A stretch of 47,542 nt of DNA from Acidobacteriota bacterium (GTDB lineage Bacteria; Acidobacteriota; Terriglobia; Terriglobales; Acidobacteriaceae): assembly GCA_021780075.1 (NCBI GenBank), contig JAJXZL010000041.1, positions 1-47,542 of the forward strand, read 5' to 3'. How positions within the stretch are numbered: position 1 is the first letter of the stretch; every line of letters starts with the position of its first letter. The translations under genes and the position numbers were made by a program. The notes below the pieces were generated by a model. That model made no database searches, was not told the DNA's origin, and saw only the letters and a program-made list of their open reading frames with translations. Below are positions 16,947-26,036 of the stretch, piece by piece.

Positions 16947-19900
16947 ATGCCCGACTCTTCTGCCTTGCGCCAAGCCGTGGTTCTCTTAGTACTTTCTGTT
17001 CTCGCTCTCGCATCCCCCGCACAACCCGCAGCCCAGGCGCCTCCGCTCCATCGCGGCTACTATTCTTACCCCGCCATCCACGATGACACCCTCGTCTTCA
17101 CGTCCGAGGGCGATCTGTGGTCCATCGGCATACGAGGCGGCGCAGCCCACCGCCTCACCTCCGGCGCCGGAACTGAGAATCATGCCTCCATTTCGCCGGA
17201 CGGAAAAACCATCGCCTTCCGCGCCGACTATGAAGGGCCCGCAGAGATCTACACCATGCCCATCCAGGGCGGCATGCCCCAGCGACGCACATGGGACGGC
17301 AACTCGGAGCCCGAGGGCTTTGCGCCCGATGGCCGGCTCCTCGTCGCCACCACGCGCTACTCCACCTACCCAAGCTCCCAGCTCGTCCTGATTAACGATC
17401 ACGGCGGCCGCGAAATCGTCCCCCTCGCTCAGGCCGCGGAAGCCGCTTATTCCGCTGACGGAAGCACCCTTTTCTTCACGCGCTGGTTCGCCCAGCCCAG
17501 TCAGACCAAACGCTACAAGGGCGGCTCGGCAGAGAACCTCTGGAGCTTCGACGGCACCCACGAGGCCGTGCCCCTCACCGCGGACTATACCGGAACTTCA
17601 GCTCACCCCATGTTCTGGAACGGTCGCGTGTATTTCCTCTCTGACCGTGACGGCGTCATGAACGTCTACTCCATGGATTCACAAGGCCACGACGTCAAGC
17701 AGGAAAGCCACCAGCATATCTTCGATGTCCAGTCCGCATCGCTCGACAATGGCCGCATCGTTTACGCCTCGGGCTCTGACCTGTGGCTGCTCGATCTCAA
17801 GACAGGTCACGAGCAAGTCATCCCCATCACTCTGGTCTCTGACTTCGACCAGATGCGCGAGCACTGGGTCAAAAAGCCGCTCTCATACCTCACCTCCGTC
17901 CACATCGCGCCCGATGGCTCCAGCGCCGTCTTCACGGCCCGCGGAGAAATCTTTACCCTCCCCGCCAAATCCGGCCGCATCGTCCGCGTGGCTGGCGAAT
18001 CCGACGTCCGCTATCGCGAGGCGCGATTCCTCCCCGACGGCAAGAGCATCGTTGCGCTTTCCACCCAAACCGGCGAAACCGAGTTCTGGAAGTTCGCCGC
18101 CAATGGCGAATCCGCGCCGGAGCAATGGACGCACAATGACAAAGTCCTGCGCTGGAACGGCATTCCCTCACCCGACGGCCACTGGCTCGCACACTACGAC
18201 AAGGACCAGCAGCTCTGGCTCTTCGACACCAAAACCAAGCAGGACAAGCGCATCGCCCAATCGATGAACGAGGGTTTCGAGAACCTTGCCTGGTCGCCAG
18301 ACAGCCAGTGGCTCGCCTATGTCGAATCCGCCGACAACATGTTCCAGCAGATTAAGATCTACAATGCCGCATCAGGAAGCACGCAAACCATTACATCTGA
18401 CCGCTACAACAGCGTCAATCCCACGTGGAGCACCGATGGCAAATGGCTCTACTTCCTCTCCGACCGCAATCTGAAGTCCACCATCCGCTCGCCTTGGGGA
18501 CCACGCCAGCCTGAACCGCACTTCAATCGCTCCGTCAAAATCTACGAGCTCGCCCTCACCACCGACCTCCGTTCGCCGTTCCTGCCGCCCGACGAGCTCC
18601 ATCCCGACACACCCGAAAAGAACGACGAAGAAAAGCCCGACGCCGCCAAGACAGACGACAAGAAAAACGCCGGCAACGGCGGCAAAAAGGAAGACGACAA
18701 AGAGAAGAAGAAACCCGCCGAAGTCAAAATCGACTTCACCAATCTGGACGCGCGCCTCTCTGAGGTTCCCGTGCACCCCGGAAACTACGACGACCTGCAG
18801 GCCACCGACAAGCGTCTCTGCTGGCTCAATGCCAGCGATGCCCCAGGCGATGACGGCGACGACCATCTCGCCTTGCAATGCTTTGACATCGCCAACAAGG
18901 GCGACGAGGTTGCAACCATCCTGCCCGACGTAAGGGATTTTGAAATCTCCCTCAACCGCAAGAAGATGCTCGTCAGGGAAAAGGACGACTTCTACATCCT
19001 TGATTCCAGCGCCAAGCCCGACGCCTTCAAGGATCCCAAGGCGCTTGCCAAGGCCCAGATCGATCTCTCGCACTGGGCCATCTCCACCAACCCGCGCGAG
19101 GAGTTCCGTGGCTTCTTCCTCGATGCATGGCGACTGGAACGCGACTACTTCTATGACCGCAACATGCAGGGCGTCAATTGGGTCGCCATGCGCGACCGTT
19201 ATCTGCCCCTTGTCGATCGCGTCGCCAACCGCGACGAGTTGAACAACGTCATCGCGCAAATGGTCAGCGAACTCTCAGCGCTCCATACCTTTGTTGGCGG
19301 CGGCGATGAACGCAAGCCCACTGACGACGTAGATATCGCAACCCTCGGCGCCGTCCTCCACCGGGATGAAAAAGCCGGCGGCGACGTTGTCCAGCACATC
19401 TATCTCCACGATCCCGATCTGCCCAACCAGGCGCCGCCGCTGGCCCGCCCTGAATCCCGCGTCAACGAGGGCGACGTCATCCTCAGCATCGATGGCCAAA
19501 GCATCCTCAGCGTTCCTGACGAGCGCTCCTTGTTGCGCGGAAAAGCTGGCCAGCAGGTCATGCTGCGTGTTAAGTCCCCCACGGGCCAACCGCACGACGT
19601 CCTCGTCAAGCCCATCAGCGCTGGAGAAGATGCCACCATGCGCTACGCAGAGTGGGAATACTCCCGCCGCGTCAAAGTGGACACCGCGTCAAATGACCAG
19701 ATCGGCTACGTCCACCTGCGTGCCATGGGCCCCAATGATATCGATCAATGGGCCCGCGAATACTTCCCGGTCTTCAATCGCCAGGGCCTGATTATTGACG
19801 TGCGCTACAACCGTGGCGGCAACATTGACTCGTGGCTCCTTAGCGACCTGCTCCGCAAAGCCTGGTTCTACTGGCAGCCGCGCATCGGCAATCCTGCATG

Positions 19901-20312
19901 GAATATGCAATACGCATTCCGCGGCCACATTATCGTCCTCTGCGATCAGGGCACAGCCTCCGATGGCGAGGCCTTCACCGAGGGCTTCAAGCGATTCAAA
20001 ATGGGCAAGGTCATCGGCACCCGCACCTGGGGCGGTGAAATCTGGCTCTCTGCCTCCAATGTCCAGGCTGATTTCGGCATTGCCACCGCCGCAGAAACCG
20101 GAGTGTATAGCCCCGGCGGAAAATGGCTCATCGAGGGCCACGGCGTCGATCCCGACATCATCGTCGATAACCTGCCCCACGCCGCCTACTCCGGAACCGA
20201 TGCACAGTTGCAAGCCGCTCTGGATCTCCTCAAACAGGAGATCAAAGACGATCCGCGACCCGTTCCGCCCCATCCTCCGTATCCCGACAAATCATTCAAA
20301 TACCAGCCCTGA
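16947..20312 (+). CDS. Exported tricorn-type protease (beta-propeller, PDZ, S41 peptidase)
   Basis: 1121 residues from the ATG at 16947, which follows a GGGGG ribosome site and opens a leader (VVLLVLSVLALASPAQPAAQ); the frame extends 38 codons further upstream without a leader. Residues ~30-540 are WD/Tol-like propeller repeats (NHASISPDGKTIAFRADYEG; NLAWSPDSQWLAYVES). Residues ~552-593 form a Lys/Glu/Asp-rich low-complexity linker. A helical C1-like domain (YFYDRNMQGVNW) follows. Residues ~813-880 are a PDZ domain (NEGDVILSIDGQSIL). The S41 domain has IIDVRYNRGGNID and the nucleophile Ser1005 in GTASDGEAF. Tricorn enzymes degrade oligopeptides; archaeal tricorn is cytosolic, but this one should be periplasmic. 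Confidence 0.94.
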   Translation: MPDSSALRQAVVLLVLSVLALASPAQPAAQAPPLHRGYYSYPAIHDDTLVFTSEGDLWSIGIRGGAAHRLTSGAGTENHASISPDGKTIAFRADYEGPAEIYTMPIQGGMPQRRTWDGNSEPEGFAPDGRLLVATTRYSTYPSSQLVLINDHGGREIVPLAQAAEAAYSADGSTLFFTRWFAQPSQTKRYKGGSAENLWSFDGTHEAVPLTADYTGTSAHPMFWNGRVYFLSDRDGVMNVYSMDSQGHDVKQESHQHIFDVQSASLDNGRIVYASGSDLWLLDLKTGHEQVIPITLVSDFDQMREHWVKKPLSYLTSVHIAPDGSSAVFTARGEIFTLPAKSGRIVRVAGESDVRYREARFLPDGKSIVALSTQTGETEFWKFAANGESAPEQWTHNDKVLRWNGIPSPDGHWLAHYDKDQQLWLFDTKTKQDKRIAQSMNEGFENLAWSPDSQWLAYVESADNMFQQIKIYNAASGSTQTITSDRYNSVNPTWSTDGKWLYFLSDRNLKSTIRSPWGPRQPEPHFNRSVKIYELALTTDLRSPFLPPDELHPDTPEKNDEEKPDAAKTDDKKNAGNGGKKEDDKEKKKPAEVKIDFTNLDARLSEVPVHPGNYDDLQATDKRLCWLNASDAPGDDGDDHLALQCFDIANKGDEVATILPDVRDFEISLNRKKMLVREKDDFYILDSSAKPDAFKDPKALAKAQIDLSHWAISTNPREEFRGFFLDAWRLERDYFYDRNMQGVNWVAMRDRYLPLVDRVANRDELNNVIAQMVSELSALHTFVGGGDERKPTDDVDIATLGAVLHRDEKAGGDVVQHIYLHDPDLPNQAPPLARPESRVNEGDVILSIDGQSILSVPDERSLLRGKAGQQVMLRVKSPTGQPHDVLVKPISAGEDATMRYAEWEYSRRVKVDTASNDQIGYVHLRAMGPNDIDQWAREYFPVFNRQGLIIDVRYNRGGNIDSWLLSDLLRKAWFYWQPRIGNPAWNMQYAFRGHIIVLCDQGTASDGEAFTEGFKRFKMGKVIGTRTWGGEIWLSASNVQADFGIATAAETGVYSPGGKWLIEGHGVDPDIIVDNLPHAAYSGTDAQLQAALDLLKQEIKDDPRPVPPHPPYPDKSFKYQP

Positions 20313-20326
20313 AACCCGCCACAATC

Positions 20327-20365
20327 AAATGGCCAGAGTGAGGAGCCCTCATTCTGGCCATTTTT
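20327..20365 (+). terminator. Rho-independent terminator after the tricorn gene
   Basis: 17-bp stem AAATGGCCAGAGTGAGG (20327-20343) with CCTCATTCTGGCCATTT (20347-20363), one G-T pair, three-base loop, followed by T. The rest of the 387-base gap to rlmN holds only the C/G-tract at 20618-20647. Confidence 0.9.
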
Positions 20366-20617
20366 CTGCGCTGAATTCACTGCGGCCTGCCCCAGCCTTT
20401 CGGGGGTGCGCAACCCTCGTCGTTCCCGCCAGCGGTCACTTGGATCGGGAGACTACAGCCTCACCACCACTCCCCCAAAAAATTCCTCTCCAGATTTGCA
20501 GATCATTTCCCCTCCAGCACGCACAATAAAAGTACTGCAATCGAATCCACAACCCCGCACCGCAGTCGCAGAGCCCGGGTCCGGAGGAGAGTCGGGAGCG
20601 GGAGGCCAGACGCTGGA

Positions 20618-20647
20618 CCCCCTACCCCCCCCTACCCCCCCTTTTTT
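20618..20647 (-). other. G-tract cluster downstream of rlmN (possible G-quadruplex)
   Basis: The plus strand reads C5-TA-C8-TA-C7-T6; the rlmN-sense strand is therefore A6-G7-TA-G8-TA-G5. Four or more runs of three G can be drawn within 24 bases. It lies 53-82 bases after the rlmN stop and could fold in its 3' untranslated RNA. Confidence 0.6.
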
Positions 20648-20699
20648 AACATTTGTCTTTCCCACAGAAAGTTTGCAGATGATTGCACAGCCGGGCGCG

Positions 20700-21887
20700 T
20701 CACGCCTCTACCGTTCGCTTCAACTGCCCGCACGCCGCAAAAATATCCCGCCCGCGTGGCCGCCGCAGATACACCGCCACTCCCTCGGCAGCCAATCTCT
20801 GCTTGAACGCCTCCACCGCCTCCGCTTGCGGCATCGCATAGGGCACCCCCGGTCCGGGGTTCCATGCAATCAGGTTCACCTTCGCTGGCAGCCCCGTACC
20901 GCGCACCAGCCGGGCCACCTCGTGCGCATGCTCCGGCTGATCCGTCACGCCGCCCAGCAGCACGTACTCGAACGTAATCCGTTCCCTCGGCCGCAGCCGG
21001 ATCTTCCGCACCGCGTCCACCACCGCCTCAATCGGCCACTTGCGGTTGATCGGCATCACTTCGCTCCGCACAGCGTCATTCGGCGCGTTCAGGCTGATGG
21101 CCAGCTTAGGGCGCACATCCGCCGGCTCCTCGGCAAAGCGCTCAATCCCCGGCACAATGCCGGACGTGGACACCGTCATCCGTTGCGGGCTCAGGCCCAC
21201 TTCCCTCACCAGCAGCCGCACCGCCGCCATGAAGTTGTCGTAGTTCAGCAGCGGCTCGCCCATGCCCATAAACACCAGGTTCACGCGGTCCTTGCCAACC
21301 TCCACGCCGTGCCGGTCCATCACCGTCACCACCTGCCCTGCAATCTCGCCCGCTGAAAGGTTCCGCTGCAGCCCCAGCTTCGCCGTCAGGCAGAACTGGC
21401 AATTCACCGCACACCCCACCTGGCTTGAGACGCAGATCGTCGCCCGCTGCCAGCTCCTCCCGGCCTCAGCGGGAGCCTCCAGCTCGCTTCCGTCGCCCAT
21501 CTCGCCTTCGTCGCCCTCGGGCATCCAGACGGTCTCCACCGTTTGCCCATCCGGTGTCTGGCATTGAACCAGATAACGCTCCGTCCCATCGGTTGAGACA
21601 AAGGTCTGCGCAATCCTCGGCCGGCCCACTTCCCAGCCCTCGGCCGCCAGCCGCTGGCGCAGCAGCACCGGCAGCGTGGTAACGGCATCCAGGTCCACAA
21701 GCCATTGACGATACAGCGCTTCGGCCAGTTGACGCCCACGCCATGCCGGCTCGCCAGCCGCCGCCATCAGCGCTCCCAGCGCCTCCGCATCCAGACCAAA
21801 AAGCGGCCTCCGGCTTTCCTCCGCCGCAGAATTGGCGTCTAATTGAATCAGATGTCTGGTTTGCGCAGTCACGGCTGGGCTCAGCAT
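20700..21887 (-). CDS. rlmN: 23S rRNA (adenine-2503-C2) / tRNA (adenine-37-C2) methyltransferase RlmN
   Basis: 395 residues from the ATG at 21887, which has GGGAAG about ten bases upstream; a GTG at 21926 would add 13 residues. This radical-SAM enzyme methylates C2 of A2503 in 23S rRNA and of A37 in some tRNAs, using two cysteines. Visible are CAVNCQFC (the CxxxCxxC cluster ligands), VNLVFMGMGEPLLNYDN, VSTSGIVPGIERFA, LAISLNAPNDAVRSEVMPIN, FEYVLLGGVTDQPEHA, and a late FAACGQL with the catalytic cysteine. An acidic insertion (GDEGEMGDGSELEAPAEAG) interrupts the region before the cluster. It is divergent from the M16 peptidase gene and convergent with the tricorn gene. Confidence 0.96.
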   Translation of the reverse strand: MLSPAVTAQTRHLIQLDANSAAEESRRPLFGLDAEALGALMAAAGEPAWRGRQLAEALYRQWLVDLDAVTTLPVLLRQRLAAEGWEVGRPRIAQTFVSTDGTERYLVQCQTPDGQTVETVWMPEGDEGEMGDGSELEAPAEAGRSWQRATICVSSQVGCAVNCQFCLTAKLGLQRNLSAGEIAGQVVTVMDRHGVEVGKDRVNLVFMGMGEPLLNYDNFMAAVRLLVREVGLSPQRMTVSTSGIVPGIERFAEEPADVRPKLAISLNAPNDAVRSEVMPINRKWPIEAVVDAVRKIRLRPRERITFEYVLLGGVTDQPEHAHEVARLVRGTGLPAKVNLIAWNPGPGVPYAMPQAEAVEAFKQRLAAEGVAVYLRRPRGRDIFAACGQLKRTVEA

Positions 21888-22014
21888 AGAGCATTTCTTC
21901 CCATCGTGCAGCCTTTCACAGCGCACCCAACGCCAGTTTTTAACCTGCTAAAGCTGTAAAAAACGCCAGCCGGTGCCGTTTGCGTGAGGCTGGCCTACAA
22001 TCGAACTCAATCTG

Positions 22015-23295
22015 ATGACAATGAGCCCCGAGCGAAACCTTCGCCGCACCGTATTGCCGAACGGCCTGATCGTTCTCACCGAGCGCATGGAGCACTTGCG
22101 TTCCATTGCCATGGGCGTCTGGATCAAGTCCGGTAGCCGCTGTGAGCCGGCCGAGACCAACGGCATCTCCCATTTTGTTGAGCACATGCTCTTTAAGGGT
22201 ACCCGCTCCCGTTCCGCGCAGCACATTGCGCGCGAGATGGACTCCATCGGCGGCAACCTGGATGCCTTCACCGGCAAAGAGACCATCTGTTTCAACGTCA
22301 AGTCGCTGGCCGAGCACGTGCCCATCGCCATGGACGTGCTCACCGACCTGGTCCTCAACCCAGTCTTTGCCTCCGCCGACATTGAGCGAGAGCGTGGCGT
22401 CATTCTTGAAGAAATCAAGATTGACGAGGACAATCCCGACGTACTCGTCCACGAGCTCTTCACCCAGAATCTCTGGGAAGACCATCCGCTCGGCAAACCG
22501 ATCCTGGGCACCTCCAAAACCGTAGGCCGGCTCGATCAGCAGAAGCTTTTTGACTACCACGGCGGCCGTTTCCTGGGCGGCAACATGGTGTTTTCCGCAG
22601 CCGGAGACCTGGACCACGACCGGTTTGTCGAGCAGGTCACAAGCAAGTTCCACGCCTTGCCCGCAGGAGAGGCGGTGAGCGAGGAGCTGGCACCCGCGGC
22701 CAGCGCCCGCATTGTCCTGCGCAACAAGAAGGCACTGGAACAGGTGCAAATCTGCCTCGGCGTGCCTGCTCCGCCCATTACCGACGACAGCCGCTACGCC
22801 ACGCTCATCCTGAACACGGCCTTGGGCGGCGGCATGAGCTCGCGCCTCTTTCAGACCATCCGTGAAGAGCGCGGCATGGCCTACTCCATCTACTCTGATC
22901 TGAACCCCTATCGCGACACTGGCACCCTGTGCATCTACGCGGGCACCTCGACGGGAAAGGCTTTGGAAGTCGTGGACCTGATTCTCGCCGAGCTCAGCAA
23001 GCTCAAGCAGGAGCCTCTAGGCCACGAAGAGCTAACCCGCGCCAAGGACCAGCTCAAGGGCAATATCCTGATGGGTCTGGAGAGCTCAAACTCACGCATG
23101 GCCAACCTCGCGCGGCAGGAGATGTACTTCCAGCAGTTCTTCACCGCTGAAGAGATCATCGCGCGCATTGACACCGTCGAGGCCGGGCAGGTGCAGACCA
23201 TGGCCCAGCGCCTCTTTCACCCCGACCGCATCGCCGTCACACTGCTCGGACGCCTCGACGGCATCAAGCTCAACCGCGTCCGCCTTGTGTGTTGA
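22015..23295 (+). CDS. M16 family zinc metallopeptidase (processing-peptidase-like)
   Basis: 426 residues. The inverted zinc motif HFVEHMLFKGT supplies both His ligands and the catalytic Glu; the third ligand is in the ERERGVILEEIKIDEDNP segment. The C-terminal half keeps the inactive-like domain with GGGMSSRLFQTIREERGMAY. This is the size of single-chain bacterial relatives of mitochondrial processing peptidase, also called insulinase family. There is no leader, so it is probably cytosolic, cleaving peptides inside its closed chamber. The start is uncertain between two ATGs six bases apart, with no strong ribosome site. 226 bases without recognised features follow before the pilin gene. Confidence 0.94.
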   Translation: MTMSPERNLRRTVLPNGLIVLTERMEHLRSIAMGVWIKSGSRCEPAETNGISHFVEHMLFKGTRSRSAQHIAREMDSIGGNLDAFTGKETICFNVKSLAEHVPIAMDVLTDLVLNPVFASADIERERGVILEEIKIDEDNPDVLVHELFTQNLWEDHPLGKPILGTSKTVGRLDQQKLFDYHGGRFLGGNMVFSAAGDLDHDRFVEQVTSKFHALPAGEAVSEELAPAASARIVLRNKKALEQVQICLGVPAPPITDDSRYATLILNTALGGGMSSRLFQTIREERGMAYSIYSDLNPYRDTGTLCIYAGTSTGKALEVVDLILAELSKLKQEPLGHEELTRAKDQLKGNILMGLESSNSRMANLARQEMYFQQFFTAEEIIARIDTVEAGQVQTMAQRLFHPDRIAVTLLGRLDGIKLNRVRLVC

Positions 23296-23521
23296 GAAAC
23301 AAGAGATCAGGAAATAGGGTTCAGCCATCTGTGCCAACTTCTGTCACGCGGCATCCACGCGAAACGCTCTTCGCATGGCTAATTTCGCAATTAGGTCCGA
23401 TGAAGTTCTTCCCCTGTTTCCTGCCTTTCCGAACGTCTCATTTCCTTTTCGCGTCTATACGTTGTAGCATTTTGTCGGAAGGGCCGGTGTGCCGGCCTGC
23501 ATCACGAGGCATTGGAATCCC

Positions 23522-24058
23522 ATGAAGCGTAATTTTTCAATCTTTGGCAAACGGCGCGGCGCGCGCGGCGAAATGCAGCCCAACGGCTTTACGCTGATGG
23601 AACTGCTGATCGTCATTTCCATCATCCTCATCCTGATGCTGGTGGCCATTCCCACAGCAGGCAAAATCCGCAAGCACGCCAACGAGCTCTCCGCGCAAAA
23701 GTCGCTGCAGACCATTCAGGAAGCCGAGTCGATGTATGAGTCGACGTATCCCACAGCAGGATTTGCGTGCAATCTGCAGTCGCTGGCCGGCGATCCCAAC
23801 TCGGGCCCGCCCAGTGCAACTGCCGCGCAGGTCATTGATGGCGAACTGGCCACCGGCATCAAGTCCGGATACATCTTCAACATCACCAACTGCACCAAGG
23901 TCACCGTCAACAACGCCGAGCGCATCACCAGCTACACTGCGACCGCTGTTCCCGCCACGCCCGGCAAAACCGGCGACCGCGGCTTCTGTCTCGAGTCTGG
24001 CGGTGCCATGAGAGCTGACCCTGCCGGCGGCACCAACTGCACGCAGATGGTGCAGTAG
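23522..24058 (+). CDS. Type IV pilin-like / pseudopilin protein
   Basis: 178 residues. A short basic leader (MKRNFSIFGKRRGARGEMQP) ends at Gly22, followed by FTLMELLIVISIILILMLVA, the prepilin-peptidase and N-methylation motif with Glu at mature position 5. After the hydrophobic helix come KHANELSAQKSLQTIQEAES and a globular part with four or five cysteines (FACNLQSLAG; NITNCTKVT; GFCLESGG; GTNCTQMVQ) that could form disulfides. It is an exported subunit of a type IV pilus or type II secretion pseudopilus; no assembly genes are in this window, so it may be a minor or orphan pilin. LolA follows two bases after its stop. Confidence 0.9.
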   Translation: MKRNFSIFGKRRGARGEMQPNGFTLMELLIVISIILILMLVAIPTAGKIRKHANELSAQKSLQTIQEAESMYESTYPTAGFACNLQSLAGDPNSGPPSATAAQVIDGELATGIKSGYIFNITNCTKVTVNNAERITSYTATAVPATPGKTGDRGFCLESGGAMRADPAGGTNCTQMVQ

Positions 24059-24060
24059 GC

Positions 24061-24729
24061 GTGGCCGCTCCGTTCAGGCGCGGCGGCTTTTTCCTGGCCG
24101 CCGCGCTTCTCATCTCTCCAGCAATCTGTGCTGCCCAGGCCGCGCCCGCAAACGTGCACGACATGGCCCAGCGCGTCGACCGCCACTACAACCAGTTGCA
24201 CTCACTCAAGGCCGGCTTCACTGAAAGCTACCAGGGCCTTGGCATGTCGCGCACTGAGAGTGGAACCCTGCTCCTGCTCAAGCCCGGCCGCATGAAGTGG
24301 GAGTACGCTTCGCCCGCCGGCAAGCTCTTTCTCCTCGACGGCAAATACGCCTGGTTCTACACCCGCGGCGATCCGCAGGTGCAGCGCATCCCCGCCAAAC
24401 AGCTCGACGATCTGCGCTCGCCGCTGCGCTTTCTGCTCGGCCACACGCAGCTTGAAAAGGAACTGAACAACCTCAAGCTGGCCTCCGCCGCCAATGGTCG
24501 CTTCACCCTTACCGGCCAACCCAAAGGTCAGGAGCAGCGCATCCAGCGGCTCACGCTCTCCGTCACCGCCGACGGAACGATTACTGCCATAGAAATTGAA
24601 GAAGTAGACGGCTCCCTCACTCGATTTACCTTTACCGCCGAGGTGCCCAACGCGGCCATCTCCGCCGCTGCTTTCCGCTTCATTCCCCCCGCCGGAGTGC
24701 CCGTAGTGGACGCCTTGCCGCCGGTATAA
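24061..24729 (+). CDS. lolA: Outer-membrane lipoprotein carrier protein LolA
   Basis: 222 residues from a GTG two bases after the pilin stop. A leader ends near PAICAAQA. The LolA fold is recognisable from LHSLKAGFTESYQGLGMSRT, then ESGTLLLLKPGRMKWEYASP, AGKLFLLDGKYAWFYTRGDP and PLRFLLGHTQLEKELNNL. It shuttles lipoproteins across the periplasm from LolCDE to the outer membrane. No lolB or lolCDE is adjacent. Being behind a pilin gene is probably just co-transcription. The gene runs convergent to the ABC permease pair; only a weak GC-rich hairpin lies in the 36-base gap. Confidence 0.93.
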   Translation: MAAPFRRGGFFLAAALLISPAICAAQAAPANVHDMAQRVDRHYNQLHSLKAGFTESYQGLGMSRTESGTLLLLKPGRMKWEYASPAGKLFLLDGKYAWFYTRGDPQVQRIPAKQLDDLRSPLRFLLGHTQLEKELNNLKLASAANGRFTLTGQPKGQEQRIQRLTLSVTADGTITAIEIEEVDGSLTRFTFTAEVPNAAISAAAFRFIPPAGVPVVDALPPV

Positions 24730-24765
24730 CAATCAGGCGCGCGGCGCCCCCCTCGACTTGCCGCA

Positions 24766-26007
24766 TCACTCGTACCTGAGCGCCTCAATCGGGTCCAGAT
24801 TCGCCGCGCGAACTGCCGGAATCATGCCGCTCACCAGTCCCGTCACTGCCAGAATGAGCGTGGCTACAATCACCGAGATAGGTGAAATCTTCAGATAGAT
24901 ATCTGCCGCCTCAGCGTGCTGGGCCAGCGCGCTATAAAACGGAATCCGTCCCACCAGCACGGACACAAGATACGCCAGCGCAATACCACTCATTCCACCC
25001 ACGCCCGTAATCACAAACGCCTCGGCCAGAAACTGCATCAGGATATGCCGCTTGCGCGCACCCAGTGCCTTCTCCACGCCGATTTCCCGTGTGCGCTGCT
25101 GCACCGCCACCAGCATGATGTTCATCAGCCCAATGCCAGCGATGCCCAGCGTCAGCGCACCAACCAGCGACAAAAGCACTTGCAGCGCAATCGAGAGAAT
25201 CTGAAACTGGTGCAGCTCCGTCATGATGTTGGCCACGTAGACTGCATCGTGATCCGTGGGGCGAAAGTGATGCGCCGCGCCCAGCGTCGCCCGCAGGTTC
25301 TGCTCCGTCTGTTGATAGTTGCCGCGATAATTGAACCAGATGGCATCCAGATACTTCGTGTCCTTGATGTCGCTCATTGTGCTGAAGGGCACATAGATCT
25401 GTCGGTTGCGATCGTTGTCCGCGCCCTCCTGCATCTTTGGCTTCAGCACGCCCACAATCGTGAAGAGTACGCCGTTCAGGCGAATATTCTCGCCCACCGC
25501 CCATCCGCCAGAGAACAGCTTCTCCTTCGACTCCGACCCGATCACGCACACGTGTGCGCGCTGCTCTTCCTCCATGCCATTGAAGAATCGTCCCTGGTCC
25601 ACATCCAGCTTCCAGATGTCCTGGAACACCGGCAGTGCGCCGTTCACCGTCCACGTATAGGAATGCAGGTCATTCTGCACCGATACATCTTTCCACACTT
25701 CCGGCGAGATATGCTCAATCCCCGGCACTGACATCGAGATCCGGTCCACGTCATCCTGCGTAAACCGCACCAGCACGCCGGATTTCTCGCCGCCCGCCTG
25801 CTCGCTCGTGCGTCCCGGAAACGTGCCGATCATGTTCGTGCCCCACTCGGCAAAAATGGCCTCAATGGCGCGGCTGAACCCTGCTCCGTAAGCCAGCAGA
25901 AGCACCACCGTGGCAATGCCCCACGCCATGCCGATCATGGTGATGGCCGTGCGCCGCCGGTTGTACACCATCGCTTCCCAGGCCTGGCCCCAGATGTCTT
26001 TAAACAT
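24766..26007 (-). CDS. MacB/FtsX-type ABC transporter permease (second of a pair)
   Basis: 413 residues. Topology is one N-terminal membrane segment (RRTAITMIGMAWGIATVVLL), a periplasmic MacB-PCD domain of ~220 residues, then three C-terminal segments (VLLSLVGALTLGIAGIGLMN; EAFVITGVGGMSGIALAYLV; VIVATLILAVTGLVSGMIPA). It ends RAANLDPIEALRYE, the classic end of this family. The ATG has AAAGGA eight bases upstream. It is the second of two such permeases transcribed together 29 bases apart. The proteins probably export or mechanically transmit signals as a MacB-like complex, but no ATPase gene accompanies them here. Confidence 0.93.
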   Translation of the reverse strand: MFKDIWGQAWEAMVYNRRRTAITMIGMAWGIATVVLLLAYGAGFSRAIEAIFAEWGTNMIGTFPGRTSEQAGGEKSGVLVRFTQDDVDRISMSVPGIEHISPEVWKDVSVQNDLHSYTWTVNGALPVFQDIWKLDVDQGRFFNGMEEEQRAHVCVIGSESKEKLFSGGWAVGENIRLNGVLFTIVGVLKPKMQEGADNDRNRQIYVPFSTMSDIKDTKYLDAIWFNYRGNYQQTEQNLRATLGAAHHFRPTDHDAVYVANIMTELHQFQILSIALQVLLSLVGALTLGIAGIGLMNIMLVAVQQRTREIGVEKALGARKRHILMQFLAEAFVITGVGGMSGIALAYLVSVLVGRIPFYSALAQHAEAADIYLKISPISVIVATLILAVTGLVSGMIPAVRAANLDPIEALRYE

Positions 26008-26036
26008 GGTGTGCGTCCTTTAAAAAGCTGCGTAGG

